A stretch of 64,000 nucleotides of DNA from Actinomycetales bacterium. Lineage in GTDB: Bacteria > Actinomycetota > Actinomycetes > Actinomycetales > Microbacteriaceae. The notes under the pieces were generated by a model that was not told where the DNA came from, made no database searches, and was given only the letters and a program-made list of their open reading frames with translations. Made by a program: the position numbers and the translations under genes. Location of the stretch: the NCBI GenBank assembly GCA_017308515.1, contig JAFKEN010000009.1, positions 1-64,000 of the forward strand, given 5' to 3'. This document shows positions 16,282-27,162 of this stretch, piece by piece (position 1 is the first letter of the stretch; every line of letters begins with the position of its first letter).

Positions 16282-16461
16282 ATGGACACCCTGCACGACG
16301 AGCTGGCGCGGCTGCGCTCCGAGATCGTGCCGACGCTGCTCGAGCTGGAGCAGTGGGAGCGCATCGTCAGCGCCGAGGAGCGCGAGTACCTCGACGAGGA
16401 GTGCACGGCGCACGACGGCTGCCGCGTGATCCTCGCGGGGGACCTGCCCGGCCGCGGCTGA
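16282..16461 (+). CDS. Small protein of unknown function (59 aa)
   Basis: ATG 16282 has an excellent ribosome site (AGGAGGAGAG). The peptide (MDTLHDELARLRSEIVPTLLELEQWERIVSAEE...) is acidic and predicted mostly helical over residues 1-35, with two Cys at about 41 and 47 (EECTAHDGC). It follows DUF3145 by 52 bases on the same strand and is probably co-transcribed. I do not recognise a family. Confidence 0.6.
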   Translation: MDTLHDELARLRSEIVPTLLELEQWERIVSAEEREYLDEECTAHDGCRVILAGDLPGRG

Positions 16462-16508
16462 GATCGCCGAACCCTCTCTGAGCCTCCCGTCTCGTCGGCG
16501 CAGGCGGC

Positions 16509-17258
16509 TCAGCCCAGCAGCGACCGCTCGAGCTGCTCGATGCCGTCGTACCAGCCGGCCTCGAGCACCCAGGCCTGCACGAGGCGGTCGACGCCGAGCG
16601 CGACCGCGACCCCCACGAGGATCATGACGATCCCGACGATGCGACGGAACCAGCCGTCGGGCCGGGTGAGCCACCCGAGGCGGCGCGCCGCCGCCTGCCC
16701 GAGCGCCGCGACGACGAGCATCGCCCCCGCGAGCCCGAGCGCGTAGACGACGATCGCCGCGAGGCCCTCGCCGAACGAGGCCGGCAGCACCGTGGCGACG
16801 ATGAGCGCGTAGGTGGGGCTGCAGCTCGAGAAGGTCGGGCCGAGCGCCGCCCCGAGCAGCAGGTCGCCGACCGGGCCGCCGACGCGCGAGGAGCGGTCGA
16901 GCGCGGTGCCGGTGCGCGCCTGCAGGCCGGTCGCGAGCATGAGCCGCTCCCAGAGCGACGGGAACACCAGGGTGAGGCCGAACAGCGCGACGATGACGCC
17001 CGCGACGACCTGCCAGACCTGCTGTGGCACCCCCAGCAGCGCGGTGGTCGCCTTGAGCAGCAGCGTGAAGACGACGACCGACACCGCGAGCCCGGTCGCG
17101 ATCAGCAGGGGCCGGTACCACTGCCGTTCGGCGACGGCGCCGTCGCTCGCGGTGCGGGCGATCGACCCGCCCACGACGACCGGGATCAGCGGCAGCACGC
17201 AGGGGGCCGCGATGGTGAGCACCCCGGCGACGAACGCGACGAGCAGGAGGGCGAGCAT
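16509..17258 (-). CDS. CcdA-type cytochrome c biogenesis / thiol-disulfide electron transporter
   Basis: 249 residues with six transmembrane segments. C20 in APCVLPLIP and C146 in GPTFSSCSP are the paired membrane cysteines that carry electrons across the membrane in the DsbD/CcdA family. It follows a membrane-anchored thioredoxin-like gene (stop 17342) by 83 bases on the same strand, so the pair probably reduces extracytoplasmic disulfides. No cytochrome c genes are nearby; the reduced partner may be the thioredoxin alone. Confidence 0.88.
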   Translation of the reverse strand: MLALLLVAFVAGVLTIAAPCVLPLIPVVVGGSIARTASDGAVAERQWYRPLLIATGLAVSVVVFTLLLKATTALLGVPQQVWQVVAGVIVALFGLTLVFPSLWERLMLATGLQARTGTALDRSSRVGGPVGDLLLGAALGPTFSSCSPTYALIVATVLPASFGEGLAAIVVYALGLAGAMLVVAALGQAAARRLGWLTRPDGWFRRIVGIVMILVGVAVALGVDRLVQAWVLEAGWYDGIEQLERSLLG

Positions 17259-17341
17259 GGCGCGGATCCGGTCGCGGGTCGGCGGTCAGGGGGTGCGGTC
17301 AGCGGCAGCGGTCGTCGCGCGGCGCGGCGGTCGGCGGGCGC

Positions 17342-17878
17342 TCAGCTGCCCAGCAGCGCGGCGAGCGTCGGCGCGAGGTGCGGATCGGAGTAGGCGACGT
17401 ACACCGGCTGCAGCGCCGTGCCCGAGGTGTCGACCTCGACGAAGGAGGTCTGCAGCGTGACGCCGTACTTCTGACGCAGATCCTGGTGGGTGTCGTAGTC
17501 GACCTGGAGGATCGTGACCCCGTCGGGCACGCCCTGGGCGGCGATGTCGGCCTCGAGCGAGCGGCACTGCGGGCACCACGGAGCGTGGAAGAACAGCAGC
17601 ACGCGCCCCTGCGCCTCGGCGAGCGCCTCGGGGGAGTAGCCGCGGTAGACGCCCGCGGTGGTCGCGGCGTCGCCGGGCTCGACGGGGTCGCTCGCGGCGG
17701 CCGAGGGGCTCGGTGCGGCGGAGGCGCTCGGCTTCGCCGACGCGCTCGCGGCCGGAGGGGCCGCCTCGCCCGTGGTCTCGAGCGCGCCGCGGGCACCACC
17801 GAGCAGCGCGAGCGCGACGACGGCGACGACGATGACGGTCGCGGCGGCTCCGACGAGGACGAGGATGCGGCGGTTCAC
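17342..17878 (-). CDS. Membrane-anchored thioredoxin-like protein
   Basis: 178 residues. Residues 5-27 form one transmembrane anchor, 33-75 a low-complexity Ala/Ser/Pro linker and 78-178 a thioredoxin fold with C102 and C105 in APWCPQC; SFVEVDTSG contributes the last strand. The active site faces outside. GTG 17878 has a GACACT -10 box six bases upstream. It is the natural partner of the CcdA-type gene next to it. Confidence 0.85.
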   Translation of the reverse strand: MNRRILVLVGAAATVIVVAVVALALLGGARGALETTGEAAPPAASASAKPSASAAPSPSAAASDPVEPGDAATTAGVYRGYSPEALAEAQGRVLLFFHAPWCPQCRSLEADIAAQGVPDGVTILQVDYDTHQDLRQKYGVTLQTSFVEVDTSGTALQPVYVAYSDPHLAPTLAALLGS

Positions 17879-17884
17879 GCGACC

Positions 17885-17890
17885 AGTGTC
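17885..17890 (-). promoter_or_regulatory. Leaderless -10 box of the thioredoxin-ccdA unit
   Basis: GACACT on the minus strand, six bases before GTG 17878. Confidence 0.4.
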
Positions 17891-17972
17891 GCAAGGGGCA
17901 CCGGCCACGGGGCGCGCCCGCGCGCGTCCGTCACCGGACCGTAAGCCGTGCCGCGCCGTTCGGCAGACCCGG

Positions 17973-17996
17973 GCGGGCGGGGCTGCCCCCGCCCGC
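17973..17996 (-). terminator. Terminator hairpin of the fatty-acid synthesis operon
   Basis: GCGGGCGGGG and CCCCGCCCGC form a perfect 10-bp stem with a 4-base loop, eight bases beyond the fabF stop (18004). All-GC stem without a T-run. Confidence 0.75.
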
Positions 17997-18003
17997 TGCG
18001 GTC

Positions 18004-19245
18004 TCAGCCCTCGTAGGAGCGGATCGCGACGACGGCGTTGTGGCCGCCGAACCCGAAGCTGTTCGAGATCGCGAGCTGCGGGGCGTCGTCGAGCGGGATC
18101 GGCTGCGCCGAGATGCGGAGGGGGATCTCGGGATCCTGCTCGGTCACGTTGATCGTCGGCGGCGCCAGGCGGTTCTGCACCGCGAGGGCCGCGAAGATCG
18201 CCTCGAGAGCGCCCGTGCCGCCCAGCAGGTGGCCGTGCGCGGCCTTGGTGGCCGAGACGGGGATCTCGTGCACCCGGTCGCCGAACACGGCGTGCAGCGC
18301 CTTGTACTCGGCGACGTCGCCCACCGGCGTGCTCGTCGCGTGCGCGTTGATGTGGGTCACCTCGTCGACCGAGGCGCCCGCCTGCGCGAGCGCGGCGTAG
18401 ACCGCGCGCGCCGCCCCGCGGCCCTCGGGGTCGGGCGCGGTGATGTGGTACGAGTCGCTCGTGATGCCGCCACCGGCGATCTCGGCGTAGATCTTCGCGC
18501 CACGCGCCTTCGCGTGCTCCTCGGTCTCGAGCACGAGGCTCGCGCCGCCCTCGCCCATGACGAAGCCGTCGCGGGTCACGTCGTAGGGCCGCGAGGCCGT
18601 CGCGGGGGAGTCGTTGCGCTTGCTGAGGGCCTGCATCGAGCCGAAGGAGGCGACCGTGATGGGGTGGATCGCGCTCTCGGTGCCGCCCGCGATGACGATG
18701 TCGGCCAGACCCGCCTGCAGGTGGTCGTAGGCGTTCGCGATCGCCTCGGTGCTCGAGGCGCAGGCCGAGACGTCGGTGCGCGCGAAGGCGCGTGCGTCGA
18801 ACCACATGCTGATCGCGGCCGCGGCGCCGTTGGGCATGAGCATCGGCACGGTCATGGGCAGCACGCGCCGGGGGCCCTTCTCGCGCAGGGTGTCCCACGC
18901 GTCGAGGAGGGTCCAGAGGCCGCCGATGCCGGTGGAGAAGTCGACGCCGATGCGCTCGGGGTCGATCTCGGGGGATCCGGCATCCGCCCAGGCCTCGATC
19001 GCCGAGACGAGCCCGAACTGGCTCGAGGGGTCGAGGCGCTTGACGTCCTTGCGCTCGAGCACCTCCTCGGGGCGCACCTTCGCCTCCGCGGCGAAGGTGG
19101 TGCCGAGCTCGTACTGCGCGACCCACTCGTGGTCGAGGGTGCGCGCTCCGGACTCGCCCGCGAGGAGGGCGTTCCAGGTCTCGGGGGCGGTGCCGCCGAG
19201 GGGGTTGCTCGTGCCGATGCCGGTCACGACGATCCGATGGGTCAT
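18004..19245 (-). CDS. fabF: Beta-ketoacyl-ACP synthase II
   Basis: 413 residues, full length. The Cys-His-His triad is C162 (VSACASS), H302 (INAHATSTPVGD) and H339 (KAAHGHLLGG), with the glycine-rich FGFGGHN near the C-terminus. It elongates acyl-ACP with malonyl-ACP. It is the last gene of the minus-strand cluster aceE-regulator-fabD-fabH-acpP-fabF and is followed by a GC hairpin. Confidence 0.96.
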   Translation of the reverse strand: MTHRIVVTGIGTSNPLGGTAPETWNALLAGESGARTLDHEWVAQYELGTTFAAEAKVRPEEVLERKDVKRLDPSSQFGLVSAIEAWADAGSPEIDPERIGVDFSTGIGGLWTLLDAWDTLREKGPRRVLPMTVPMLMPNGAAAAISMWFDARAFARTDVSACASSTEAIANAYDHLQAGLADIVIAGGTESAIHPITVASFGSMQALSKRNDSPATASRPYDVTRDGFVMGEGGASLVLETEEHAKARGAKIYAEIAGGGITSDSYHITAPDPEGRGAARAVYAALAQAGASVDEVTHINAHATSTPVGDVAEYKALHAVFGDRVHEIPVSATKAAHGHLLGGTGALEAIFAALAVQNRLAPPTINVTEQDPEIPLRISAQPIPLDDAPQLAISNSFGFGGHNAVVAIRSYEG

Positions 19246-19346
19246 CCGAATACTCCGTGAGGGGTGCCGTGGAGGGGCGTCGCGGTGACGGCGGTCACCG
19301 CGGGGGGCGGGGCCGAGGTCGCTCGCGCGGCTCGGCCCCGAGGGTC

Positions 19347-19592
19347 TCAGCCCGCGGCCTTGACGATGTAGTCGACGGCGTCGCGGACGGTGGTGAGGTT
19401 CTTGACCTCCTCGTCGGGGATCTTCACGTCGAACTTCTCCTCCGCGTTGACGACGATCGTCATCATCGAGATGGAGTCGATGTCGAGGTCGTCGGTGAAC
19501 GACTTGTCGAGCTCGACGCTCTCGGTCGCGATCCCGGTCTCGTCGTTGATGAGCTCGGCCAGGCCGGCGAGCACCTCGTCCTGAGTTGCCAT
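19347..19592 (-). CDS. acpP: Acyl carrier protein
   Basis: 81 residues, acidic, four-helix ACP. The phosphopantetheine serine is S40 in DLDIDS, where most ACPs have DLGADS. ATG 19592 has AAGGAG at the right distance. It carries the growing chain between fabH (65 bases upstream) and fabF (101 bases downstream). Confidence 0.95.
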   Translation of the reverse strand: MATQDEVLAGLAELINDETGIATESVELDKSFTDDLDIDSISMMTIVVNAEEKFDVKIPDEEVKNLTTVRDAVDYIVKAAG

Positions 19593-19657
19593 GGTGTTTC
19601 TCCTTGATGGGGGTGGTACGGGGTACGGATGACCGTCCCCGAGTCTACGGGCGGGGC

Positions 19658-20674
19658 TCAGGGCAGCCGGACGACCTGCGCGCCGTACACGAGGCCCGCG
19701 CCGAAGCCGATCTGCAGCGCGAGGCCGCCCGAGAGCTCGGGGTGTTCCTCGAGCAGGCGGTGGGTCGCGAGCGGGATCGAGGCGGCCGAGGTGTTGCCGG
19801 TGGTGCGGATGTCGCGGCCGATCACGACGCTCTCCGGCAGCTTCAGCTGCTTGGCGAGCTCGTCGACGATGCGCATGTTCGCCTGGTGCGGCACGAAGGC
19901 CGCGAGGTCGTCGACCGTGACGCCCGCGCGCTCGAGGGCGAGCTTGGCGACCTTCGCCATCTCCCAGACGGCCCAGCGGAACACGGTCGGGCCGTCCTGG
20001 CGCATCGTGGGCCACTCGATGTCGGTGGGCCAGTCGACACCTCCCGCGCGCGTCTGCTGCGTCGTCGCGGTCATCCAGATGCTCGACCAGTGCGAGCCGT
20101 CGGAGCCCCAGACCGTCGGCGAGATCGCTGGCTCCTCGCTCGGACCGACGACCGCGGCACCGGCGCCGTCGCCCAGCAGGAAGGAGATCGACCGGTCGGA
20201 GGGATCGACGAAGTCGCTGAGCTTCTCGGCGCCGATCACGAGCACGTACTCGGCGAGCCCGCCGCGGATGAGCGCGTCGGCCTGCCCGATGCCGTAGGCG
20301 AAGCCCGCGCACGCGGCGTTGACGTCGTAGGCGGGGGCGGTTCCGGCCCCCAGGCGCTCGGCGACGAGGGTCGAGACCGAGGGGGTCGCGACGTTGTTGG
20401 AGATGGTCGAGACGATGACGGTGCCGATGCGGTCGGGGGTGATCCCGGCCTTCTCGATCGCCTCGGCGCCGGCCTCCACGGCGAGGTCGACGACGCCGAC
20501 CTCGGCGCTCGCGCGCTTGCGGGTCTCGATGCCGGTGCGCTGGCGGATCCACTCGTCGCTCGAGTCGATCGCTGCGACGAGGTCGTCGTTGGGCACGGTG
20601 AGGTCGCCGCGCGCGGCGCCGTAGGAGAGGATGCGCGCATAGCGCGCCCCGGTCGCGGTGGTCAGCTCGGTCAC
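19658..20674 (-). CDS. fabH: Beta-ketoacyl-ACP synthase III
   Basis: 338 residues. Catalytic triad C122 (VNAACAGFAYG), H263 (VPHQANMRI) and N294 (TTGNTSAAS). It starts the chain by condensing acyl-CoA with malonyl-ACP; in actinomycetes branched primers are usual. GTG 20674 overlaps the fabD stop by four bases (GTGA), so its translation is coupled to fabD, which is broken upstream. The downstream part of fabD is in the coupled frame only if ribosomes re-enter there. Confidence 0.95.
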   Translation of the reverse strand: MTELTTATGARYARILSYGAARGDLTVPNDDLVAAIDSSDEWIRQRTGIETRKRASAEVGVVDLAVEAGAEAIEKAGITPDRIGTVIVSTISNNVATPSVSTLVAERLGAGTAPAYDVNAACAGFAYGIGQADALIRGGLAEYVLVIGAEKLSDFVDPSDRSISFLLGDGAGAAVVGPSEEPAISPTVWGSDGSHWSSIWMTATTQQTRAGGVDWPTDIEWPTMRQDGPTVFRWAVWEMAKVAKLALERAGVTVDDLAAFVPHQANMRIVDELAKQLKLPESVVIGRDIRTTGNTSAASIPLATHRLLEEHPELSGGLALQIGFGAGLVYGAQVVRLP

Positions 20675-21553
20675 GCGGCGGCTCCGATCAGCTCGCGGGC
20701 GGCCGTGAGGTCGTCCGGGGTCTTGACGGCGACGGTCGGCAGGCCCTTGAGGCCGCGCTTGGCGAGCCCGACGAGCGCGCCGGCCGGGGCCAGCTCGATG
20801 AGGCCGGTCACGCCGGCCGCGGCGAAGGACTCCATCGTGAGATCCCACCGCACCGGGCTCGCGACCTGGCCGACGAGCAGGTCGAGGAACACGCCCCCGT
20901 CGCTCACCGGGCCGCCGGTCTTGTTGGTCCAGATCGTGGTGGCCGGGTCGCGGGTCGCGACGCCGGCCGCCGCCGCGCGGAGGGCGTCGACCGCGGGGGC
21001 CATGAAGCGGGTGTGGAACGCGCCCGCCACCTGCAGGGGGATCACGCGCGCGCCGGCCGGCGCATCCGCCCCGAGCGCCTCGAGCCCGGCCTTCTCGCCC
21101 GCGACGACGATCTGCCCGCCGCCGTTGAAGTTCGCCGGCTCGAGCCCGAGCTCGTCGAGCCGCGCCATGAGCGCCGACTCGTCGCCGCCGACGACCGCGC
21201 TCATGCCGGTCTCGACCTCCGCCGCGGCGGATGCCGGCGGCCGCCGCGGCGGCGAACTCGCCCACCGAGTGGCCCGCGACGCCCGCGATGCCGGGGGCGT
21301 CGATCCGGCCGCCGTCGAGCAGCGCCGCGAGCGAGAGCAGCGAGGCGCCGACGATGAGGGGCTGGGCCACCGCCGTGTCGCGGATCGTGTCGGCGTCGGA
21401 GACGGTGCCGTGCGTGCGCAGGTCGACCCCGGCGGCCTCGGCGAGGCGGTCGAGGTGGGCGGCGAACGCCGGCTCGGCGAGCCAGGGTTCGAGGAATCCG
21501 GGGGTCTGCGAGCCCTGGCCGGGCGCGACGATGACGACGCTCACCCGATCCAT
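20671..21553 (-). pseudogene. fabD: Malonyl-CoA:ACP transacylase, interrupted by a short deletion and frameshift
   Basis: The N-terminal frame (ATG 21553; GTG 21544 also possible) reads MDRVSVVIVAPGQGSQTPGF and continues to the nucleophile motif GHSVGEFAAAAAAGI. There it leaves the family. The remainder, from AAAEVETGMSAVVGG through the catalytic His in AGAFHTRFM to the normal end at 20671, is in another frame. Comparison with the family layout suggests that about 19-20 codons (the segment like LSxEDAxRLVxVRAxAMA) and the reading frame are missing at 21222-21240, inside a GCC/GGC-rich run. fabD is normally essential and single-copy, so this is either an assembly error at a GC repeat or a real lesion covered by another copy. 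Confidence 0.8.
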
Positions 21554-21706
21554 CCTGGCAGGCCCGCGGCCCGCGGGGCGTGCGTGTCCCACCGAAATTC
21601 GGCGGAACCCTTGTGGCGCGTCCACAGGCGACCGGTGTGACGGGGGCTCGACGGGCGTCGGGTGCCGGGTGCCGGGTGACGAGCGCGCCGTCACCGGCGC
21701 GCGGCC
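21554..21706 (-). promoter_or_regulatory. Intergenic region upstream of fabD with two inverted repeats
   Basis: CCGAA-A-TTCGG (21592-21602) and TGTGG-N5-CCACA (21612-21626) lie 38-73 bases before the fabD start. The PucR-type regulator encoded immediately upstream resembles FasR-like activators of fatty-acid genes in actinomycetes, so one of these may be its binding site. This is inference from position and symmetry. Confidence 0.4.
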
Positions 21707-22900
21707 TCAGGCGTGCGCGCCGCCCGCGCCGCCGGATCCGCGTTCCGCGATCGAGCCGGTGATGAGCGCGCACTGCAGGATGAGCGCCTCGCGCGCCCCG
21801 GTCGCATCCCAGCCGATCACCTCGCTGATGCGCTTCAGGCGGTAGCGCACGGTGTTGGGGTGCACGAACAGCTCGCGCGCGGTCGCCTCGAGCGAGCGGC
21901 CGTTGTCGAGGTAGGCCCACAGCGTCGCGAGCAGCTCGGGGGAGTGGTTCTTGAGCGGCAGGTAGATGCGCTCGACGAGTGTCGCGCGCGCGAGCGGATC
22001 CCCGGCGAGCGCCCGCTCCGGCAGCAGGTCGTCGGCGAGCGTGGGCCGCGGGGCGGTGCGCCAGGCCCGCGCGACCGCGAAGCCGGCGAGCGCGGCCCGC
22101 GCGCTGCGGGCGGCGTCGACGACGCTCGGCACGGCGTGCCCGAGCACGAGATGGCCCGGCCCGAAGCCGCTCTCGAGCCGCTCCGCGATCTCGAGGAAGC
22201 TCAGCGGCTCCGGGGCCTCCTCCTCGTCGCGCGCGTCGGTGCGGCCGAGCACGAGCACGAGACGGCTGCCCTGCACGCCGATCAGCACGTCGGCGTCGAG
22301 GTGGCGGGCGGTGCGGCGCAGCTGGTCGACGTCGAGCTGGCGCGGCGCCGTGCCGACCAGCACGCTCACCTCGCCGTGGCCGTTCCAGCCGAGCGCCGCG
22401 ATGCGGCTGGGCAGCTCGGAGTCGTACTCGCCGGTGAGGATCGAGTCGACCACGAGCGCCTCGAGCCGGGCGTCCCACAGGCCGCGCGACTCGGCGGCGC
22501 GCGCGTAGACGTCGGCCGCGGCGAAGGCGATCTCCCGCGAGTACAGCAGGATCGCCTCGCGCAGCGACTCGTCCTCGCCCGAGACCCGCTGCTCCACCGT
22601 CTCGACCGTCACCCGGATGAGCTGCAGGGTCTGCTGCAGGCTGACCGAGCGCAGCAGTTCGCGCGGGGCCGCGCCGAAGACGTCGGCCGCGATCCACGGG
22701 GTCGAGTCGGGGTCGTCGTACCAGCTGATGAACGAGCTGATGCCGGCCTGGGCGACCAGGCCGACCGCGCTGCGCCGTCCGGGCGGCATGTCGCGGTACC
22801 AGGGCAGCGTGTCGTCGAGACGCTTGAGCGTCGCGCTCGACAGTTCGCCCGACAGCTTGCGCAGTCGTGCGAGGGTCTGCGCCTTGGTGCGCTCGGCCAT
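21707..22900 (-). CDS. PucR/CdaR-type helix-turn-helix regulator, probably of fatty-acid synthesis (FasR-like)
   Basis: 397 residues. The C-terminal domain YLDNGRSLEATARELFVHPNTVRYRLKRI is the PucR-type HTH; a GGDEF-like middle domain spans about 150-300 and the N-terminal 150 residues are helical. It sits between aceE (14 bases upstream) and fabD, the conserved place of the FasR-type regulator in several actinomycetes, where it activates fas/acc genes in response to acyl-CoA. That role is inferred from context. Confidence 0.8.
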   Translation of the reverse strand: MAERTKAQTLARLRKLSGELSSATLKRLDDTLPWYRDMPPGRRSAVGLVAQAGISSFISWYDDPDSTPWIAADVFGAAPRELLRSVSLQQTLQLIRVTVETVEQRVSGEDESLREAILLYSREIAFAAADVYARAAESRGLWDARLEALVVDSILTGEYDSELPSRIAALGWNGHGEVSVLVGTAPRQLDVDQLRRTARHLDADVLIGVQGSRLVLVLGRTDARDEEEAPEPLSFLEIAERLESGFGPGHLVLGHAVPSVVDAARSARAALAGFAVARAWRTAPRPTLADDLLPERALAGDPLARATLVERIYLPLKNHSPELLATLWAYLDNGRSLEATARELFVHPNTVRYRLKRISEVIGWDATGAREALILQCALITGSIAERGSGGAGGAHA

Positions 22901-22914
22901 CCGGGGGCGGTCCG

Positions 22915-25641
<2,727 letters not shown>

Positions 25642-25734
25642 GGTGACCTCTTCCTGCTCGCGGGCACGCGACGGTTCGCCACGGCCGGGGGGCGCCGTCG
25701 CCCGGGTCGCGGGCGCGGCGGCATGCGTCCGACG

Positions 25735-25740
25735 AGTCTA
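25735..25740 (-). promoter_or_regulatory. Possible -10 box of aceE
   Basis: TAGACT on the minus strand, about 94 bases before the aceE start; no clear -35 box is visible. The rest of the divergent region 25642-25906 holds no gene. Confidence 0.35.
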
Positions 25741-25844
25741 TTGCCGCGCCCGTCGCGCGCGTGCGCCGGAGGTCCCGGGCGAGGCGGATCCGCCGACGAG
25801 AGGGCCGGCCGCCGCGGCAGCCGGTGCCCGCGCGCACCCCGGCG

Positions 25845-25850
25845 TATGAT
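25845..25850 (+). promoter_or_regulatory. -10 box of the peroxiredoxin gene
   Basis: TATGAT, five of six bases of the consensus, 56 bases before the ATG at 25907. Confidence 0.5.
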
Positions 25851-25906
25851 CGACCCCCGGATCCGCCGGCGGCATGCGCCGGCCACCGAGAGGAGATGAG
25901 CCGAGG

Positions 25907-26383
25907 ATGGCTCTCGAGAACGACACGCACGCCCCCGACTTCGACCTGCCGAACCAGTTCGGCGAGCATGTGCGCCTGTCGGACTTCCGCGGCGTGCGCC
26001 CCGTGGCGCTCGTCTTCTTCCCGCTCGCCTTCTCGAGCACCTGCACGGGCGAGCTGTGCGCGCTGCAGGAGAACCTGAACCTGTTCCGCGAGCACGGCGT
26101 CGAGCTCATCGGCATCTCGGTCGACTCGAAGGCGGCGCTGCGCGCCTGGGCCGAGGAGAAGGGCTACGACTTCACGCTCCTGGCCGACTTCTGGCCGCAC
26201 GGCGCCGTCGCCAAGGAGTACGGGGTGTTCCTGCCCGAAAAGGGCTTCGCGAACCGGGCGACCTTCGTGATCGACACGAAGGGCGTGATCCGCGCCTCCT
26301 TCATCACCGCGCCGGGTGAGGCGCGCTCGATCGAGGAGTACCGCGAGGCGCTCGAGACCGTGCTCGAGGGCTCGGCCGCCTAG
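25907..26383 (+). CDS. ahpE: Peroxiredoxin, AhpE type
   Basis: 158 residues. Peroxidatic C46 lies in FFPLAFSSTCTGEL and the family-specific DFWPHGAVAKEYGVF follows at about 95-109. AhpE proteins reduce peroxides and peroxynitrite and are recycled by mycothiol/mycoredoxin. Unlike mycobacterial AhpE, which lacks it, this protein has a second Cys (C51) five residues after the first, the spacing used by PrxQ/BCP for the resolving Cys. Its stop overlaps the stop of the convergent phosphatase gene (shared CTAG). Confidence 0.88.
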   Translation: MALENDTHAPDFDLPNQFGEHVRLSDFRGVRPVALVFFPLAFSSTCTGELCALQENLNLFREHGVELIGISVDSKAALRAWAEEKGYDFTLLADFWPHGAVAKEYGVFLPEKGFANRATFVIDTKGVIRASFITAPGEARSIEEYREALETVLEGSAA

Positions 26384-27048
26384 TCCCCGAACTCCTCGCC
26401 GGTCGGGTCGAGGGCCCGTCGATCGTCGAGATCGCGGCCGCCGGGCGGCTCGCCCATCCAGCTGAGCAGCTGCCAGCCCGCCTCGGGGTCGCCCTCGACC
26501 GCGACGACCCCCGCGTTGTGCAGGTCGTTGCGGCTCGCGAAACCCGGGTCGATGTTGCGGCCGCGGCCGCCGCACCAGACGCGGATCGCCGCCCCGTGCG
26601 AGACGACGACCGCCGTGTCGCCGGCGGCGTGCGCGGCCGCGATCTCGGCGATCGCGGCGTCGAAGCGCGCGAAGAACTCCTCGCCCGAGCCGGCGCCCGG
26701 CATGCGCGCCGTGAGCTCGCCCTCGCCCCAGCGCCGCAGCACGTCGAGGTAGGCGTGCACCGCCTCCCGGTCGCGCCGCCCCTCGAGCCGCCCGGCCTCG
26801 ATCTCCTCGAGGCCCTCGCGGGGGACCGGCTCGAGGCCCCGCGCGGCCGCGAGCGGGGCCGCCGTGAGCGCCGTGCGCTTCAGCGGCGAGACCGAGATCG
26901 AGGCGATGCTCTCGCCCGCGAGCGCGGGCACCAGCGCGGCGGCCTGCTCCCGGCCGCGGGCGGTCAGGCCCGGGCCGGGTCGGTCGGTCGCGAGCACGCC
27001 GTCGACGTTCGCGGGGGTCTGCCCGTGCCGGACGAGGAGGAGACGCAC
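26380..27048 (-). CDS. Histidine phosphatase family protein
   Basis: 222 residues. Catalytic R7-H8-G9 in LLLVRHGQT and the second His in VVVSHGAAIRVW at about 160 define the phosphoglycerate-mutase-like fold. The substrate is not evident. GTG 27048 has a GAGACT -10 box six bases upstream and GGGAGG directly before it. The C-terminal 25 residues (WMGEPPGGRDLDDRR...) are an acidic tail outside the domain. Confidence 0.85.
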   Translation of the reverse strand: MRLLLVRHGQTPANVDGVLATDRPGPGLTARGREQAAALVPALAGESIASISVSPLKRTALTAAPLAAARGLEPVPREGLEEIEAGRLEGRRDREAVHAYLDVLRRWGEGELTARMPGAGSGEEFFARFDAAIAEIAAAHAAGDTAVVVSHGAAIRVWCGGRGRNIDPGFASRNDLHNAGVVAVEGDPEAGWQLLSWMGEPPGGRDLDDRRALDPTGEEFGD

Positions 27049-27054
27049 CCTCCC

Positions 27055-27060
27055 AGTCTC
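27055..27060 (-). promoter_or_regulatory. Leaderless -10 box of the histidine phosphatase gene
   Basis: GAGACT on the minus strand, six bases before GTG 27048. Confidence 0.4.
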
Positions 27061-27090
27061 GCCGATGCCGGCTCGACGCGCGGTGAACGG

Positions 27091-27162
27091 GTCACTGCAC
27101 CGCGGAGCGTCAATGCACCGTCAAGCGTCAGTGCACCGTGACCGGTCAGTGCACCTTGAAGG
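27091..27162. repeat. Tandem repeat, 18 bp x 4, across a stop codon
   Basis: Units start at 27091, 27109, 27127 and 27145; each opens with GTCA, then one variable or fixed base, then TGCACC. The last unit contains the final codons and stop of the DUF2510 gene (minus-strand ...VH-stop); the other three lie beyond the stop and each repeats a V-H-stop-like sequence. The 3' end of the gene has been multiplied. Confidence 0.88.

Noticed and set aside
20671-21204. The C-terminal fabD piece as a separate gene starting at MSAVVGG
   Set aside because: It begins in the middle of the transacylase fold and lacks the nucleophile Ser, which is encoded just upstream in another frame.
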